Notes under the pieces: generated by a model
Told to the model about the DNA's origin: nothing
Seen by the model: the letters and a program-made list of their open reading frames with translations, nothing else
Database searches by the model: none
Shown: positions 15,936-24,184 of the stretch, piece after piece
Position numbering within the stretch: position 1 is the stretch's first letter
Layout of the letters: each line of letters opens with the position of its first letter
Source: Sphingobacteriia bacterium
GTDB taxonomy: Bacteria; Bacteroidota; Bacteroidia; Chitinophagales; Chitinophagaceae
Length of the DNA: 32,035 bases
NCBI GenBank assembly: GCA_947452295.1
Contig: CANGCK010000038.1
Coordinates: 1-32,035 of the forward strand
Reading direction: 5' to 3'
Made by a program: the position numbers and the translations under genes

Positions 15936-17635
15936 GTAAATTAGATTGGTCAATATTAATTATAACTTTAGTCGGTATAATTTTGTATGGCATTTATAAA
16001 AGCCGAACCACTAAAAATTTAGAAGGATATTTTTTAAGCAATCGAAGTATGCCATGGTACATGGTTTTACTAAGTATTATGGGAACGCAGGCTAGTGCAA
16101 TTACTTTTTTATCTGCACCCGGACAAGCCTTTACCGATGGAATGCGCTTTGTGCAATACTATTTTGGGCTGCCATTGGCAATGATTGTTATTAGCATCAG
16201 TTTTGTACCCCTTTTTAATAAACTAAAAGTATTTACTGCTTACGAATTTTTAGAACAAAGATTTGATGCTAAAACTCGTGTGCTCACTTCCTCCTTGTTT
16301 TTAGTTTCACGAGCACTCTCTACTGGTATCAGCATTTATGCGCCTTCCATCATTTTATCTTCTTTAATGGGTTGGGATATTTTTTATACCAATATTGTGA
16401 TGGGTGGACTACTAATTGTTTATACCGTAACTGGTGGAGCAAAAGCAGTTGCCTATACCCAGCAACTTCAACTGTTGATCATCTTCATAGGTATGTTTAT
16501 TGCTGGTTATTTAATTGTACACCATCTCCCCGAAAATATTGGCTTCAATGAAGCCTTGAAAATTAGCGGCGCTTCCGGAAAACTCAATGTAATTACAACC
16601 GGCTTCACTCAAAAGGGTTTCGATTGGAAAGACAAATACAATATCATTAGTGGTATTATAGGTGGTTTCTTTTTAGCGCTTTCTTATTTTGGAACAGATC
16701 AGTCTCAAGTAGGCAGATATTTAACAGCACAAAATAATACCCAGAGCAGAATGGGACTTTTAGTAAATGGCTTGGTTAAAGTGCCTATGCAATTTGCTAT
16801 TTTATTGATAGGAGCTTTATTGTTTACTTTTTATCAATTCCATCCTTCCCCTATTTTTTTTAATAAAGCAGTTGAAGAAAAAGCATTGCAAACTCCTTAT
16901 AAAGATTCTTTATTAGCTATTAAATATCAATTTGATGACCAACAAATGAATCAACAAGCCAATAGCCAGTTGTATATCATTCAACAATCTAATCAATACA
17001 AAGACAGTATTCAATTAGGTGCTATTCAAATGAACCAATTAAAGAAAGAATATAAAACCATCCTAGAAAAAGCTGTTCCAGGTGCCGATACAAATGACAC
17101 CAATTATATTTTCCTCCGATTTGTAGTAGATTTTTTACCTAAAGGATTGGTAGGTTTATTAATTGCCATCATTTTTTTAGCAGCCTGGGGTTCAATTGCT
17201 GCGGCACTCAATGCGCTGGCTTCCTCTACCATGGTAGATTTTCATTGTCGCTATTTTACCAATAATGCATTAAGCCCTGAAGCACTGGATGCCGCTCAAT
17301 TTCGCTACTCAAAATTATACACTTTTGCATGGGGTGTGTTTTGTGTGATTACTGCTGAAATAGCAACAGGTATGGGAAGTTTAATTGAAGCCGTAAATGT
17401 ATTGGGTTCTTTGTTTTATGGTGTAATTCTTGGCATTTTTATCATCGCTTTTTATTGTAAAAAAATCCAAGGAAATGCTGTATTTAACGCAGCTATTGTT
17501 GGGGAACTTTTTGTAATATCACTTTTTTTGTTAGATAAATATCATGTTATTGGCTTAGGATTTTTATGGCTTAATGTAGCTGGCGCTTTGGCTGTAGTAT
17601 TTCTCGGTTGGTGCTTTTCTTTTTTTAAACGATAA
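15932..17635 (+). CDS. Sodium:solute symporter (SSS family)
   Basis: This 567-residue inner-membrane transporter couples Na+ entry to solute uptake. Family signatures are NRSMPWYMVLLSIMGTQASA near the N terminus, the SSS consensus-like VTGGAKAVAYTQQLQ after TM6, SYFGTDQSQVGRYL, and AAWGSIAAALNALASSTMVDF before the last helices. About 13-14 membrane segments are visible. A roughly 90-residue hydrophilic insertion (from PSPIFFNKAVEEKAL to GADTND), rich in Gln and Asn, interrupts the membrane domain; this is seen in a Bacteroidota subgroup. The reading frame extends upstream to 15851, but ATG 15932 overlaps the 37-aa gene as ATGA and gives the normal N terminus. The solute may be a product of the PIG-L enzyme; this is inferred from operon structure only. 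Confidence 0.9.
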   Translation: MSKLDWSILIITLVGIILYGIYKSRTTKNLEGYFLSNRSMPWYMVLLSIMGTQASAITFLSAPGQAFTDGMRFVQYYFGLPLAMIVISISFVPLFNKLKVFTAYEFLEQRFDAKTRVLTSSLFLVSRALSTGISIYAPSIILSSLMGWDIFYTNIVMGGLLIVYTVTGGAKAVAYTQQLQLLIIFIGMFIAGYLIVHHLPENIGFNEALKISGASGKLNVITTGFTQKGFDWKDKYNIISGIIGGFFLALSYFGTDQSQVGRYLTAQNNTQSRMGLLVNGLVKVPMQFAILLIGALLFTFYQFHPSPIFFNKAVEEKALQTPYKDSLLAIKYQFDDQQMNQQANSQLYIIQQSNQYKDSIQLGAIQMNQLKKEYKTILEKAVPGADTNDTNYIFLRFVVDFLPKGLVGLLIAIIFLAAWGSIAAALNALASSTMVDFHCRYFTNNALSPEALDAAQFRYSKLYTFAWGVFCVITAEIATGMGSLIEAVNVLGSLFYGVILGIFIIAFYCKKIQGNAVFNAAIVGELFVISLFLLDKYHVIGLGFLWLNVAGALAVVFLGWCFSFFKR

Positions 17636-17666
17636 TCATTATATAACTGTTTTATATTCATCACCA

Positions 17667-18935
17667 ATGACCAATCAATTTTCTTCAGTTTCCTGGGCCA
17701 ACAATGCTACCATGTATGAAGTGAATATCAGACAATTTACTGCTGAAGGTACCTTTGCCGCTTTTTCAAAACATTTGCCTCGTTTGAAAGATATGGGAGT
17801 GGAAATATTGTGGCTAATGCCCATTACCCCAATTAGCAAAAAAGTTCGGCAAGGTAGTTTAGGTAGCTACTATGCTTGTAGCAGTTACTCAACTATTAAT
17901 CCTGAATTTGGCTCTTTAGATGATTTTAAACATTTGGTCGAAAAAGCACATCAATTGGGTTTTAAACTTATCATCGATTGGGTGGCCAACCATACTGGAT
18001 GGGATCATCACTGGACAATTGAACACCCCGACTGGATGATGCGCGATGCACAAGGAAATTTTACAGAAAAAAATGGCTGGCATGATGTAATTGATTTGAA
18101 TTTTGATATCCCCGAAATGCGCAATGAGCTAATTAATGCAATGCATTTTTGGGTAAATGAATGTGATATCGATGGATTTAGATGCGACATGGCGCATTTG
18201 GTTCCACTAGACTTTTGGATGCAAGCTAGAACTAGCTTTAACAACTGCAAACAATTATTTTGGTTGGCCGAATGCGAAGTTGTTGCCTATCATCAAGTAT
18301 TTGATGCCACCTATGCTTGGTGGTGGATGCATGAATGTGAAAGATACGCAAAATCAATTGCCAGTTTAAATGACATCAGAAACGTGCTGCATGCCTATGC
18401 TCAATATCCCGATGGCGCTATCAAATTATTTTTTACATCTAATCACGATGAAAATAGTTGGAACGGAACCGAAATGGAAAAATTTGGAGTAGCAGCAAAA
18501 GCTTGGGCCGTTTTTTCTTTTACCTGGATGGGCATGCCACTCATTTACAGTGGCCAGGAAACTAAAAATACTAAACGACTTAAATTCTTCGATAAAGATG
18601 TTATAGATTGGAGTCCTAACCCTTCGCTGCATAGTTTCTATCAATCATTGGCTTTTCTTCGAAAAAATAATGTAGCTATTCAGAATGGCGAAACATTTAT
18701 TTTACCCTCTACGCACGACAACCAATTGATGGCCTTTTTTAGAAGAAAAAATGAGCAAGTAGTATTGGTTTTACTTAACGTTTCTGACCACAACAAATTA
18801 ACGATTGACGTCAGCCATATTTGGCTTCAGGGTAGATTTAAAAACGTTTTCTCCCAAATGGAATTCAACTTCAGCCATACAGAAAAATTTGAGTTGCAAG
18901 CTGGTGAATACATCGTATATGAAAAAATTGGTTAA
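17667..18935 (+). CDS. GH13 alpha-amylase-family glycoside hydrolase, cytoplasmic
   Basis: The 422-residue protein has no signal peptide. Its (beta/alpha)8 barrel shows all four GH13 regions: I DWVANHT (104-110), II GFRCDMAH (170-177, nucleophile Asp174), III WLAECE (199-204, acid/base Glu202) and IV FTSNHDEN (256-263, transition-state Asp261). IYSGQET, typical of amylase-like enzymes, follows region IV, then a short beta C-terminal domain. The DGFRCD-x-A-x-x-VP-x-x-FW pattern belongs to a Bacteroidota GH13 group whose exact substrate I cannot assign; alpha-1,4-glucan or maltooligosaccharide hydrolysis is likely. It follows the symporter by 31 nt and ends at a bidirectional terminator, so it may be the last gene of that operon. 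Confidence 0.9.
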   Translation: MTNQFSSVSWANNATMYEVNIRQFTAEGTFAAFSKHLPRLKDMGVEILWLMPITPISKKVRQGSLGSYYACSSYSTINPEFGSLDDFKHLVEKAHQLGFKLIIDWVANHTGWDHHWTIEHPDWMMRDAQGNFTEKNGWHDVIDLNFDIPEMRNELINAMHFWVNECDIDGFRCDMAHLVPLDFWMQARTSFNNCKQLFWLAECEVVAYHQVFDATYAWWWMHECERYAKSIASLNDIRNVLHAYAQYPDGAIKLFFTSNHDENSWNGTEMEKFGVAAKAWAVFSFTWMGMPLIYSGQETKNTKRLKFFDKDVIDWSPNPSLHSFYQSLAFLRKNNVAIQNGETFILPSTHDNQLMAFFRRKNEQVVLVLLNVSDHNKLTIDVSHIWLQGRFKNVFSQMEFNFSHTEKFELQAGEYIVYEKIG

Positions 18936-18958
18936 ATGATTTGTCGAGATTTTCAATA

Positions 18959-18999
18959 AAAAAAGCGAGTCGTCTCACCATGAAACGACTCGCTTTTAT
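18959..18999. terminator. Bidirectional terminator between GH13 and htrA
   Basis: GCGAGTCGT (18965-18973) pairs perfectly with ACGACTCGC (18985-18993) around an 11-nt loop. It is flanked by an A-run on the left and TTTT on the right, so it works for both convergent genes. Confidence 0.9.
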
Positions 19000-19016
19000 A
19001 TTTTAAATACGTACAT

Positions 19017-20540
19017 TTATTCTTCACTCATCTTTAAAGGATAAGTATATCTTCCCTCAAATCCAGGGTAGAAGCCATCTAAACGAATACTTCCGTTTTT
19101 AATAGATTTAATTGCTTCTTTAAATTCCTCCAGGTTTTCTATTTCTTTACCGTTTACACCAGTAATAACAAATCCATCTTCCATCTTGCTTTTGCTCAAT
19201 AAACCCGAACCAACTTTCTTTACCAGTACGCCCCCGCTAACATCATTTGCCGCAGCAATTTTTTTATCAAGTGTAGTCAGTTCTCCTCCCAATTTTTCAA
19301 GTATACTGCTCGATTTTACTACATCTGTATTGCCTACTTTATTTTTTAAAGTCAAATTAGCTGTTGCTTCCTTTCCAGCTCGTTTATAAGTTAAGGTAAC
19401 TTTATCTCCTGGTTTAAATCTGGCTACCTGCTCTTGCAATTCTGCTCCACTCGTAACTGTTATGCCATTGATTTTAGTAATTAAGTCGCCCTTCTTTAAA
19501 CCTGCAGCTGCAGCTGCACCACCTTCGGCAACATCTAACGCAATAACACCTTCTCCCTCCTTAAATGATGTGCCTAACTCTTTTTCAACTGCTCTTTTTT
19601 CTTCATCACTTATCTCGTCTCTTGGAAATACAATGCCAATATATGCACGTTGTACTGTACCATATTTTACAATATCAGTAACAATTTTCTTAACCATATT
19701 CACAGGAATTGCATAAGAATATCCCGTATATGATCCTGTAGGGGAGGCAATCGCAGAATTAATACCTACTAATTCTCCACTTGTGTTCACCAATGCACCT
19801 CCACTGTTTCCAGGATTTACAGCTGCATCTGTTTGAATAAATGATTCTATCGGACTATTGCCCTGCTTACTGTTTATACCGATAGATCTTGATTTTGCAC
19901 TGATAATCCCGGCAGTTACAGTGATATCCAATGAATATGGATAACCAATTGCTAAAACCCATTGTCCCAACTTCACTTCATCACTATTGCCATATATTAA
20001 ATAAGGGAATGTTTTCCCTTCAATTTTAATAACAGCAATATCGCTATTAGGATCTTGCCCCACTAAAATGGCTTTATACGATTTCTTATTGGCTAATGTT
20101 ACATTAATTTCATCTGCTCCATCTATCACGTGATTGTTGGTTACAATATAACCATCTTCAGTTATCAATACTCCACTACCACTGGCCTTTTGCTCTGGTT
20201 GTATTCTAGGCCCTCCTCCAAAAAAATCCCCAAAGTCATCCCCAAAAAAATCCGAAAATGGATTCCTGCCTCTTTGTGGAGAACTTGCAATTTCCTTTGC
20301 TTTAGTGCGTGTTTTAATATGCACCACCGCTGGTGTTGCACTTGTTGCAGCCCCACTAAAATCAACCGGCCCAGGCCCTCCACCATCATTGCCAAAAAAA
20401 CCTGCATAATTAACCGGTACTTTCCCCGATTGTTGCATTCCCGCATGTTGGTATTCTACGAATTTTCCGTAGCACCACACACTGACTAGTGCTGTAGTGG
20501 CACTAATCGCCATAATTGTTAAACCATTTTTCCAATTCAT
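19017..20540 (-). CDS. HtrA/Deg-family periplasmic serine protease with two PDZ domains
   Basis: The product (507 aa from the ATG at 20540) degrades or chaperones misfolded envelope proteins. It has an N-terminal membrane anchor or signal segment (GLTIMAISATTALVSVWCYG). A Gly/Phe/Asp-rich loop (NPFSDFFGDDFGDFFGGG) comes before the protease domain, as in Deg proteases. The catalytic triad is His137 in NNHVIDG, Asp167 in NSDIAV and Ser246 in NPGNSGGAL. PDZ1 starts near AYIGIVF (about 299-405) with GLKKGDLITKINGITV. A shorter PDZ2-like region with GFVITGVNGKEIENL occupies the C terminus. A TTG at 20570 would add ten polar residues; ATG is preferred. It lies about 150 nt after the acyl-CoA reductase gene on the same strand. 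DegP/DegQ orthology is not resolved, so no symbol is given. Confidence 0.93.
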   Translation of the reverse strand: MNWKNGLTIMAISATTALVSVWCYGKFVEYQHAGMQQSGKVPVNYAGFFGNDGGGPGPVDFSGAATSATPAVVHIKTRTKAKEIASSPQRGRNPFSDFFGDDFGDFFGGGPRIQPEQKASGSGVLITEDGYIVTNNHVIDGADEINVTLANKKSYKAILVGQDPNSDIAVIKIEGKTFPYLIYGNSDEVKLGQWVLAIGYPYSLDITVTAGIISAKSRSIGINSKQGNSPIESFIQTDAAVNPGNSGGALVNTSGELVGINSAIASPTGSYTGYSYAIPVNMVKKIVTDIVKYGTVQRAYIGIVFPRDEISDEEKRAVEKELGTSFKEGEGVIALDVAEGGAAAAAGLKKGDLITKINGITVTSGAELQEQVARFKPGDKVTLTYKRAGKEATANLTLKNKVGNTDVVKSSSILEKLGGELTTLDKKIAAANDVSGGVLVKKVGSGLLSKSKMEDGFVITGVNGKEIENLEEFKEAIKSIKNGSIRLDGFYPGFEGRYTYPLKMSEE

Positions 20541-20691
20541 AGCTCTTTTTGTTTGATTATTTTGTGTCAAAATGTATGCCTTTCTATTAGCAAATAAACG
20601 AAGCTGTTTAATTGACAGTTCACAACTTTATGCCATTTAACAAATGTTTTTAAAATTTGGTAAATCAGTCAGCTTTTTATTGTTGAAAATG

Positions 20692-21699
20692 TCATTTTGA
20701 TAGTGACGCAATAAATGCCATAGTATCTACTCCATCCGGATATTCGTTTAGTCCCGGGCTTTGTGCTTTGCCAAATGGGGTATATTCATGTCCCACTATG
20801 CATTGTATCAATTCTTTTTTGCTTTCTATAAGTTCTTTAAGAGCTGTTCCCTGTCCGTAAGTTACATAATGTATCTGACTCACCGGCGAAAATGGCGACT
20901 CATTTGGCGTGAAAATAGTCGTGTCGTTATTCATATAATACTTTCCGCCCATAATCAATAAGGCCAAATGATAATCAAAATTGTGCTTGTATTTATGGTA
21001 TTCTATAAAATGCGCATATTTTTTGAAAGCAGTTAACAATGGAACAAAGTCATATAATTCTGGAACATACAACTGCGTTACATTCCGACAGCCTAATCCA
21101 AAAAATAACATTGCATCATCCGCCAATAAAGCCAGTTCCTCAGCTGTTTCACTTCCATCAAGTACAGCAATAGACGTCCTGTTTTTACGTATAATATTCG
21201 GGTACTTCCCAAAATAATAATCAAAATATCGACTAGAATTATTGCTGCCCGTTGCAATATATGCACTGCAGTTGCTGAGCTTTTCAGCAAATTGCAGCAC
21301 ATGTTGTGCCGCACTATTCCATTCTATTAATTTATTCACCAAATGCTTAATAAGTAACTCATCCTTTGAGGAGGCCTTAATCATGGCTTCTTGTCCACTC
21401 AGAAATACACAAAGCAGGTCGTGAAATCCTACTAATGGAATATTTCCTGCCATTACAATACCTATTTTATGCCCTAAAACAGGTTGATCTAACAGTTCAT
21501 AGGATTTTGCCCACCCTTTCAAAGAATCTGCAGAAAGAAACTGTTCGGCTATATTTTTAACCGACGTTTCAATAAATTCAGGAATAAACCACTGGTTCTC
21601 TCGGTAGGCACGCTCTTTTATAGCCTCCCATTCCGGTGAATTTGATAAAATATATTCCCTTAATCGTAACAATAATGTAATTCGTTCTTGTAAAGTCAT
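20692..21699 (-). CDS. LuxC-type acyl-CoA reductase
   Basis: The 335-residue protein belongs to the acyl-CoA reductase (LuxC) branch of the aldehyde dehydrogenase superfamily, which reduces fatty acyl thioesters to aldehydes with NADPH. Visible signatures are GHKIGIVMAGNIPLVGFHDL (76-95, cofactor binding), ATGSNNSSRYF (149-159), RKNRTSIAVLDG (171-182) and FFGLGCRNVTQLYVP (199-213). The last contains the nucleophile Cys204. It is shorter than Vibrio LuxC (about 480 aa), and no luxAB or luxD is nearby, so bioluminescence is not implied. It is divergent from a ferredoxin gene across 60 nt; a shared electron-transfer or lipid role is possible but unproven. Confidence 0.88.
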   Translation of the reverse strand: MTLQERITLLLRLREYILSNSPEWEAIKERAYRENQWFIPEFIETSVKNIAEQFLSADSLKGWAKSYELLDQPVLGHKIGIVMAGNIPLVGFHDLLCVFLSGQEAMIKASSKDELLIKHLVNKLIEWNSAAQHVLQFAEKLSNCSAYIATGSNNSSRYFDYYFGKYPNIIRKNRTSIAVLDGSETAEELALLADDAMLFFGLGCRNVTQLYVPELYDFVPLLTAFKKYAHFIEYHKYKHNFDYHLALLIMGGKYYMNNDTTIFTPNESPFSPVSQIHYVTYGQGTALKELIESKKELIQCIVGHEYTPFGKAQSPGLNEYPDGVDTMAFIASLSK

Positions 21700-21717
21700 T
21701 TGTCAACCGTATTTTTG
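21688..21717 (+). promoter_or_regulatory. Promoter of the ferredoxin gene
   Basis: TTG (21688-21690) is separated by exactly 19 nt from a perfect -7 box TATTTTTG (21710-21717, consensus TAnnTTTG). Transcription would start near 21722-21725, giving a leader of about 36 nt. The -33 element lies inside the first codons of the divergent acyl-CoA reductase gene. Confidence 0.75.
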
Positions 21718-21722
21718 TAAAG

Positions 21723-21730
21723 CAAATGTA
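21723..21730 (-). promoter_or_regulatory. -7 box of the acyl-CoA reductase gene
   Basis: On - this reads TACATTTG, a perfect TAnnTTTG match, about 24 nt before the reductase ATG. The nearest TTTG upstream on - (21749-21746) is only 15 nt away, which is short. The box sits 5 nt from the -7 box of the divergent ferredoxin promoter. Confidence 0.55.
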
Positions 21731-21759
21731 AATTCACTCAACCAACAAACCCATTTTAT

Positions 21760-22107
21760 ATGGCAATCAAAATTACAGATGAATGTATCAATTGTGGAGC
21801 ATGTGAACCAGAATGTCCAAATAATGCAATCTACGAAGGTGGCGTTGAATGGGCAATCGCCGATGGCACAACTGCAAAAGGTAGTTTCACCCTCCTCGAT
21901 GGTACCTCAGTAGAAGTAGATGCACGTATTGCACCTATTAGTTCCGACACTTACTACATCACTCCGAATAAGTGTACTGAGTGTCAGGGTTTTCATGAAG
22001 AACCCCAGTGTGCAGCTGTTTGTCCGGTAGATTGTTGTGTACACGACGATCTATATACCGAAACAGTAGAAGAATTAATGGCTAAAAAAGACAAATTACA
22101 CATCTAA
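21760..22107 (+). CDS. 2[4Fe-4S] ferredoxin
   Basis: This 115-residue cytoplasmic electron carrier has two cluster motifs. The first is C9-x2-C12-x2-C15-x3-C19-P ([14 protein letters not shown]). The second is C72-x2-C75-x8-C84-x3-C88-P ([19 protein letters not shown]), followed by Cys92-Cys93. The eight-residue spacing in the second motif and the acidic C-terminal extension fit the Allochromatium-type (Alvin) ferredoxins. About 52 residues separate the two motifs, longer than in clostridial ferredoxins. It is divergent from the LuxC-type reductase and ends at two stem-loops, the second a clear terminator. The redox partner is not identified. Confidence 0.92.
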   Translation: MAIKITDECINCGACEPECPNNAIYEGGVEWAIADGTTAKGSFTLLDGTSVEVDARIAPISSDTYYITPNKCTECQGFHEEPQCAAVCPVDCCVHDDLYTETVEELMAKKDKLHI

Positions 22108-22124
22108 AAGGCAATAATTGCCTT
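22108..22124 (+). other. Stem-loop directly after the ferredoxin stop
   Basis: AAGGCAA (22108-22114) pairs with TTGCCTT (22118-22124) around a 3-nt loop, starting at the base after the TAA. There is no T tract after it. The true terminator lies about 20 nt further on, so this may protect the mRNA 3' end. Confidence 0.5.
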
Positions 22125-22142
22125 AATTGGCCAAAATGATTG

Positions 22143-22172
22143 AGGGAGAATTTTTTTAGTTCTCCCTTTTTT
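22143..22172 (+). terminator. Intrinsic terminator of the ferredoxin gene
   Basis: AGGGAGAA (22143-22150) pairs with TTCTCCCT (22160-22167) across a 9-nt T-rich loop, and a T tract follows directly. Confidence 0.88.
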
Positions 22173-22192
22173 ATTGTCTTTATCCCCACTGC

Positions 22193-22225
22193 TTGTAATT
22201 GCTTTATCCCTTATTCTTATCTTTG
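22193..22225 (+). promoter_or_regulatory. Promoter of the ddl operon
   Basis: TATCTTTG (22218-22225) matches TAnnTTTG exactly. TTG triplets lie 22 nt (22193-22195) and 16 nt (22199-22201) upstream, neither at the ideal spacing. Transcription would start near 22231, leaving a leader of about 100 nt that contains a small AATGCA/TGCATT stem-loop (22255-22270). Confidence 0.6.
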
Positions 22226-22331
22226 TTGATGGAGTTTGGTTTTAAATTGAACAAAATGCAAAAATGCATTCCTGCTATATGGTTTAATAATCATATTCCA
22301 TGTGACTTATATAAATTGTAGAAACATATAC

Positions 22332-23318
22332 ATGAAAAAGAAAATAGCGCTAGTTACAGGCGGATTAAGTGGCGAAGCCCAAATTAGTTATAAAAGTGCC
22401 GTAACGGTGGGTAATAACCTCGATAGTAATAAATATGATGTGTTTAAAATCGACATCAATCCAACTGGTTGGTGGTATGAAGATGCATCTGGATTAAAAT
22501 CAACTGTAAATAGAGACGATTTTTCTATCCAACATAACGGCCAAAAAATTAATTTTGATGTTGTTCTATTGTGCATTCACGGAACTCCAGGCGAAGACGG
22601 CAAACTACAAGGTTATTTTGACATGATTGGATTGCCCTATACCAGTTGTGATGCAGCTACCTCAGCACTTACCATGAACAAAAGATTTACTGTTGCTGTT
22701 GCAGCTTTCAGTGGAATTCATGTAGCTAAATCAATGCACCTTTTTAAACATACCCCCGTTTCTACCAATCAAATACTTCATCAATTAACCCTTCCGGTTT
22801 TCGTAAAACCCAATAGTGGTGGTAGCAGTATTGGTATGAGCAAAGTTACTGATGCCAACCAGCTGCAAGCCGCTATCGACAAGGCTTTTAATGAAGATAG
22901 CCAAATATTGGTTGAAGAATTTATTAGTGGAAGAGAATTTACTATTGGCGTTTTTAAACAAGGAAATGATATTACAGTATTACCCATAACTGAAATCACT
23001 ACCAACAACGATTTCTTTGATTTCGAAGCTAAATACCAAGGAAAAAGTATTGAAACAACGCCCGCTTTGATTGATGATGAACTAAAAGATAAATTGTCAA
23101 CCGCTGCCAAAAAAGTTTATGAAATTTTAAATTGTAGAGGCGTTATTCGAATAGATTTTATTTATAATAGCCAGCAACAAATTCCTTATATGTTAGAAGT
23201 AAACACCGTTCCCGGACAAAGTGAAGCGTCCGTGATACCTCAACAGGTAAAAGCAATGGGATTAAGTTTAACTACATTTTATTCAGCTGTTGTAGAACAA
23301 GCCCTCAATCATCAATAA
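22332..23318 (+). CDS. ddl: D-alanine--D-alanine ligase
   Basis: Ddl joins two D-alanines with ATP to make the peptide end used in peptidoglycan precursors. The ATP-grasp protein (328 aa) has KIALVTGGLSGEAQIS at the N terminus, HGTPGEDGKLQGYFD (83-97), PVFVKPNSGGSSIGMSKV (155-172, ATP-binding loop), ILVEEFISGREFTIGVF, RIDFIY (273-278) and MLEVNTVPGQSEASVIP (287-303, metal ligands and omega loop). All family motifs are present. The frame extends upstream to a GTG at 22302, but ATG 22332 gives the standard N terminus. A PASTA-domain protein follows after 26 nt and a rhodanese after that, forming an envelope-linked operon with a Bacteroidota promoter about 110 nt upstream. Confidence 0.96.
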   Translation: MKKKIALVTGGLSGEAQISYKSAVTVGNNLDSNKYDVFKIDINPTGWWYEDASGLKSTVNRDDFSIQHNGQKINFDVVLLCIHGTPGEDGKLQGYFDMIGLPYTSCDAATSALTMNKRFTVAVAAFSGIHVAKSMHLFKHTPVSTNQILHQLTLPVFVKPNSGGSSIGMSKVTDANQLQAAIDKAFNEDSQILVEEFISGREFTIGVFKQGNDITVLPITEITTNNDFFDFEAKYQGKSIETTPALIDDELKDKLSTAAKKVYEILNCRGVIRIDFIYNSQQQIPYMLEVNTVPGQSEASVIPQQVKAMGLSLTTFYSAVVEQALNHQ

Positions 23319-23344
23319 TACTTTAACTTTTAACTCATAACACT

Positions 23345-24172
23345 GTGTTTAAATTTATTACAAATAAACCACTTTGGGTAAACATCGCAGTAGGATGTGC
23401 AATCATTTTACTGATGATTTTATTGTTTTTTGGATCACTCGACTGGATTACCAATTTTGGGAAATCAGAAAAAGTGCCCTCCATCGTTGGGCAAAATATG
23501 CTTGCAGCACAAAAAATTTTAGAAGACAAAGGTTTTGATGTGGTTATTCAAGATTCAGTATTTGTTGACACCGCCGCCAAACAGTCTGTTATTCGCCAAA
23601 CACCTGAAGGAGATGAAATCGTAAAACATGGGAGAACAGTATATTTAACGGTAAATAGAGTAATCCCCCCTCAAATTGAATTACCTAACCTTGCTGGCTT
23701 TTCAATTAAAAGTGCCGAAATGTATCTGCAAAGTCTTGGGTTGAAATTAGGGGAAGTAACCTATAAACCCGATATCGCTAAAAATGCAGTATTAGAAATG
23801 TTAATCAATGGTTCGCCTATTCAACCTGGCACCAAAGTGTCTTTAGGAACTATGATCGGTTTTGTACTAGGCAGTGGAGTAGGTGATGCCGAAATAGATG
23901 TTCCTTATATTGTTGGAAAAACATTAAATGAAGCACGCAATTATTTAACAGCCCTAAATATCAATATCGGTTCTATCATAGCCATTGGAGCAATTAAAGA
24001 TTCTGGCGCCGCATTTATTGTTAAACAAATTCCAGAAATAAATTCTACTGCCGTAGATACTTCTGGAAAAAAACTATCCAACAAAATCAGATCTGGTCAA
24101 TTAATGGATCTATATATCAGCGAAACTGCACCAACAATAAAAGATACAACAGGAATCAATATATCACAATAA
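23345..24172 (+). CDS. Membrane-anchored PASTA-domain protein (GTG start)
   Basis: The 275-residue protein has a short cytoplasmic start, one membrane helix (WVNIAVGCAIILLMILLFFG, 11-30) and three PASTA repeats outside. The repeats lie at about 43-108 (KVPSIVGQNMLAAQKILEDKG), 112-177 (ELPNLAGFSIKSAEMYLQSLG) and 187-258 (DVPYIVGKTLNEARNYLTALN). PASTA domains bind peptidoglycan fragments or beta-lactams in PBPs and Stk kinases; here no kinase or transpeptidase is attached. The gene must start at GTG 23345, because no ATG precedes the membrane helix. Its position right after ddl supports a role in cell-wall sensing or assembly. The last repeat ends in a polar tail rich in Thr. Confidence 0.88.
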   Translation: MFKFITNKPLWVNIAVGCAIILLMILLFFGSLDWITNFGKSEKVPSIVGQNMLAAQKILEDKGFDVVIQDSVFVDTAAKQSVIRQTPEGDEIVKHGRTVYLTVNRVIPPQIELPNLAGFSIKSAEMYLQSLGLKLGEVTYKPDIAKNAVLEMLINGSPIQPGTKVSLGTMIGFVLGSGVGDAEIDVPYIVGKTLNEARNYLTALNINIGSIIAIGAIKDSGAAFIVKQIPEINSTAVDTSGKKLSNKIRSGQLMDLYISETAPTIKDTTGINISQ

Positions 24173-24184
24173 ATATTTACACAT

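Noticed and set aside
20130..20489. 119-codon + strand frame opposite htrA
   Set aside because: It is antisense to the conserved protease N terminus, Cys/Ser-rich without domain character, and has no promoter.
20692..22107. Bioluminescence (lux) locus suggested by the LuxC-type protein
   Set aside because: No luciferase subunits, LuxD or LuxE are present; LuxC-family reductases occur widely without light production.
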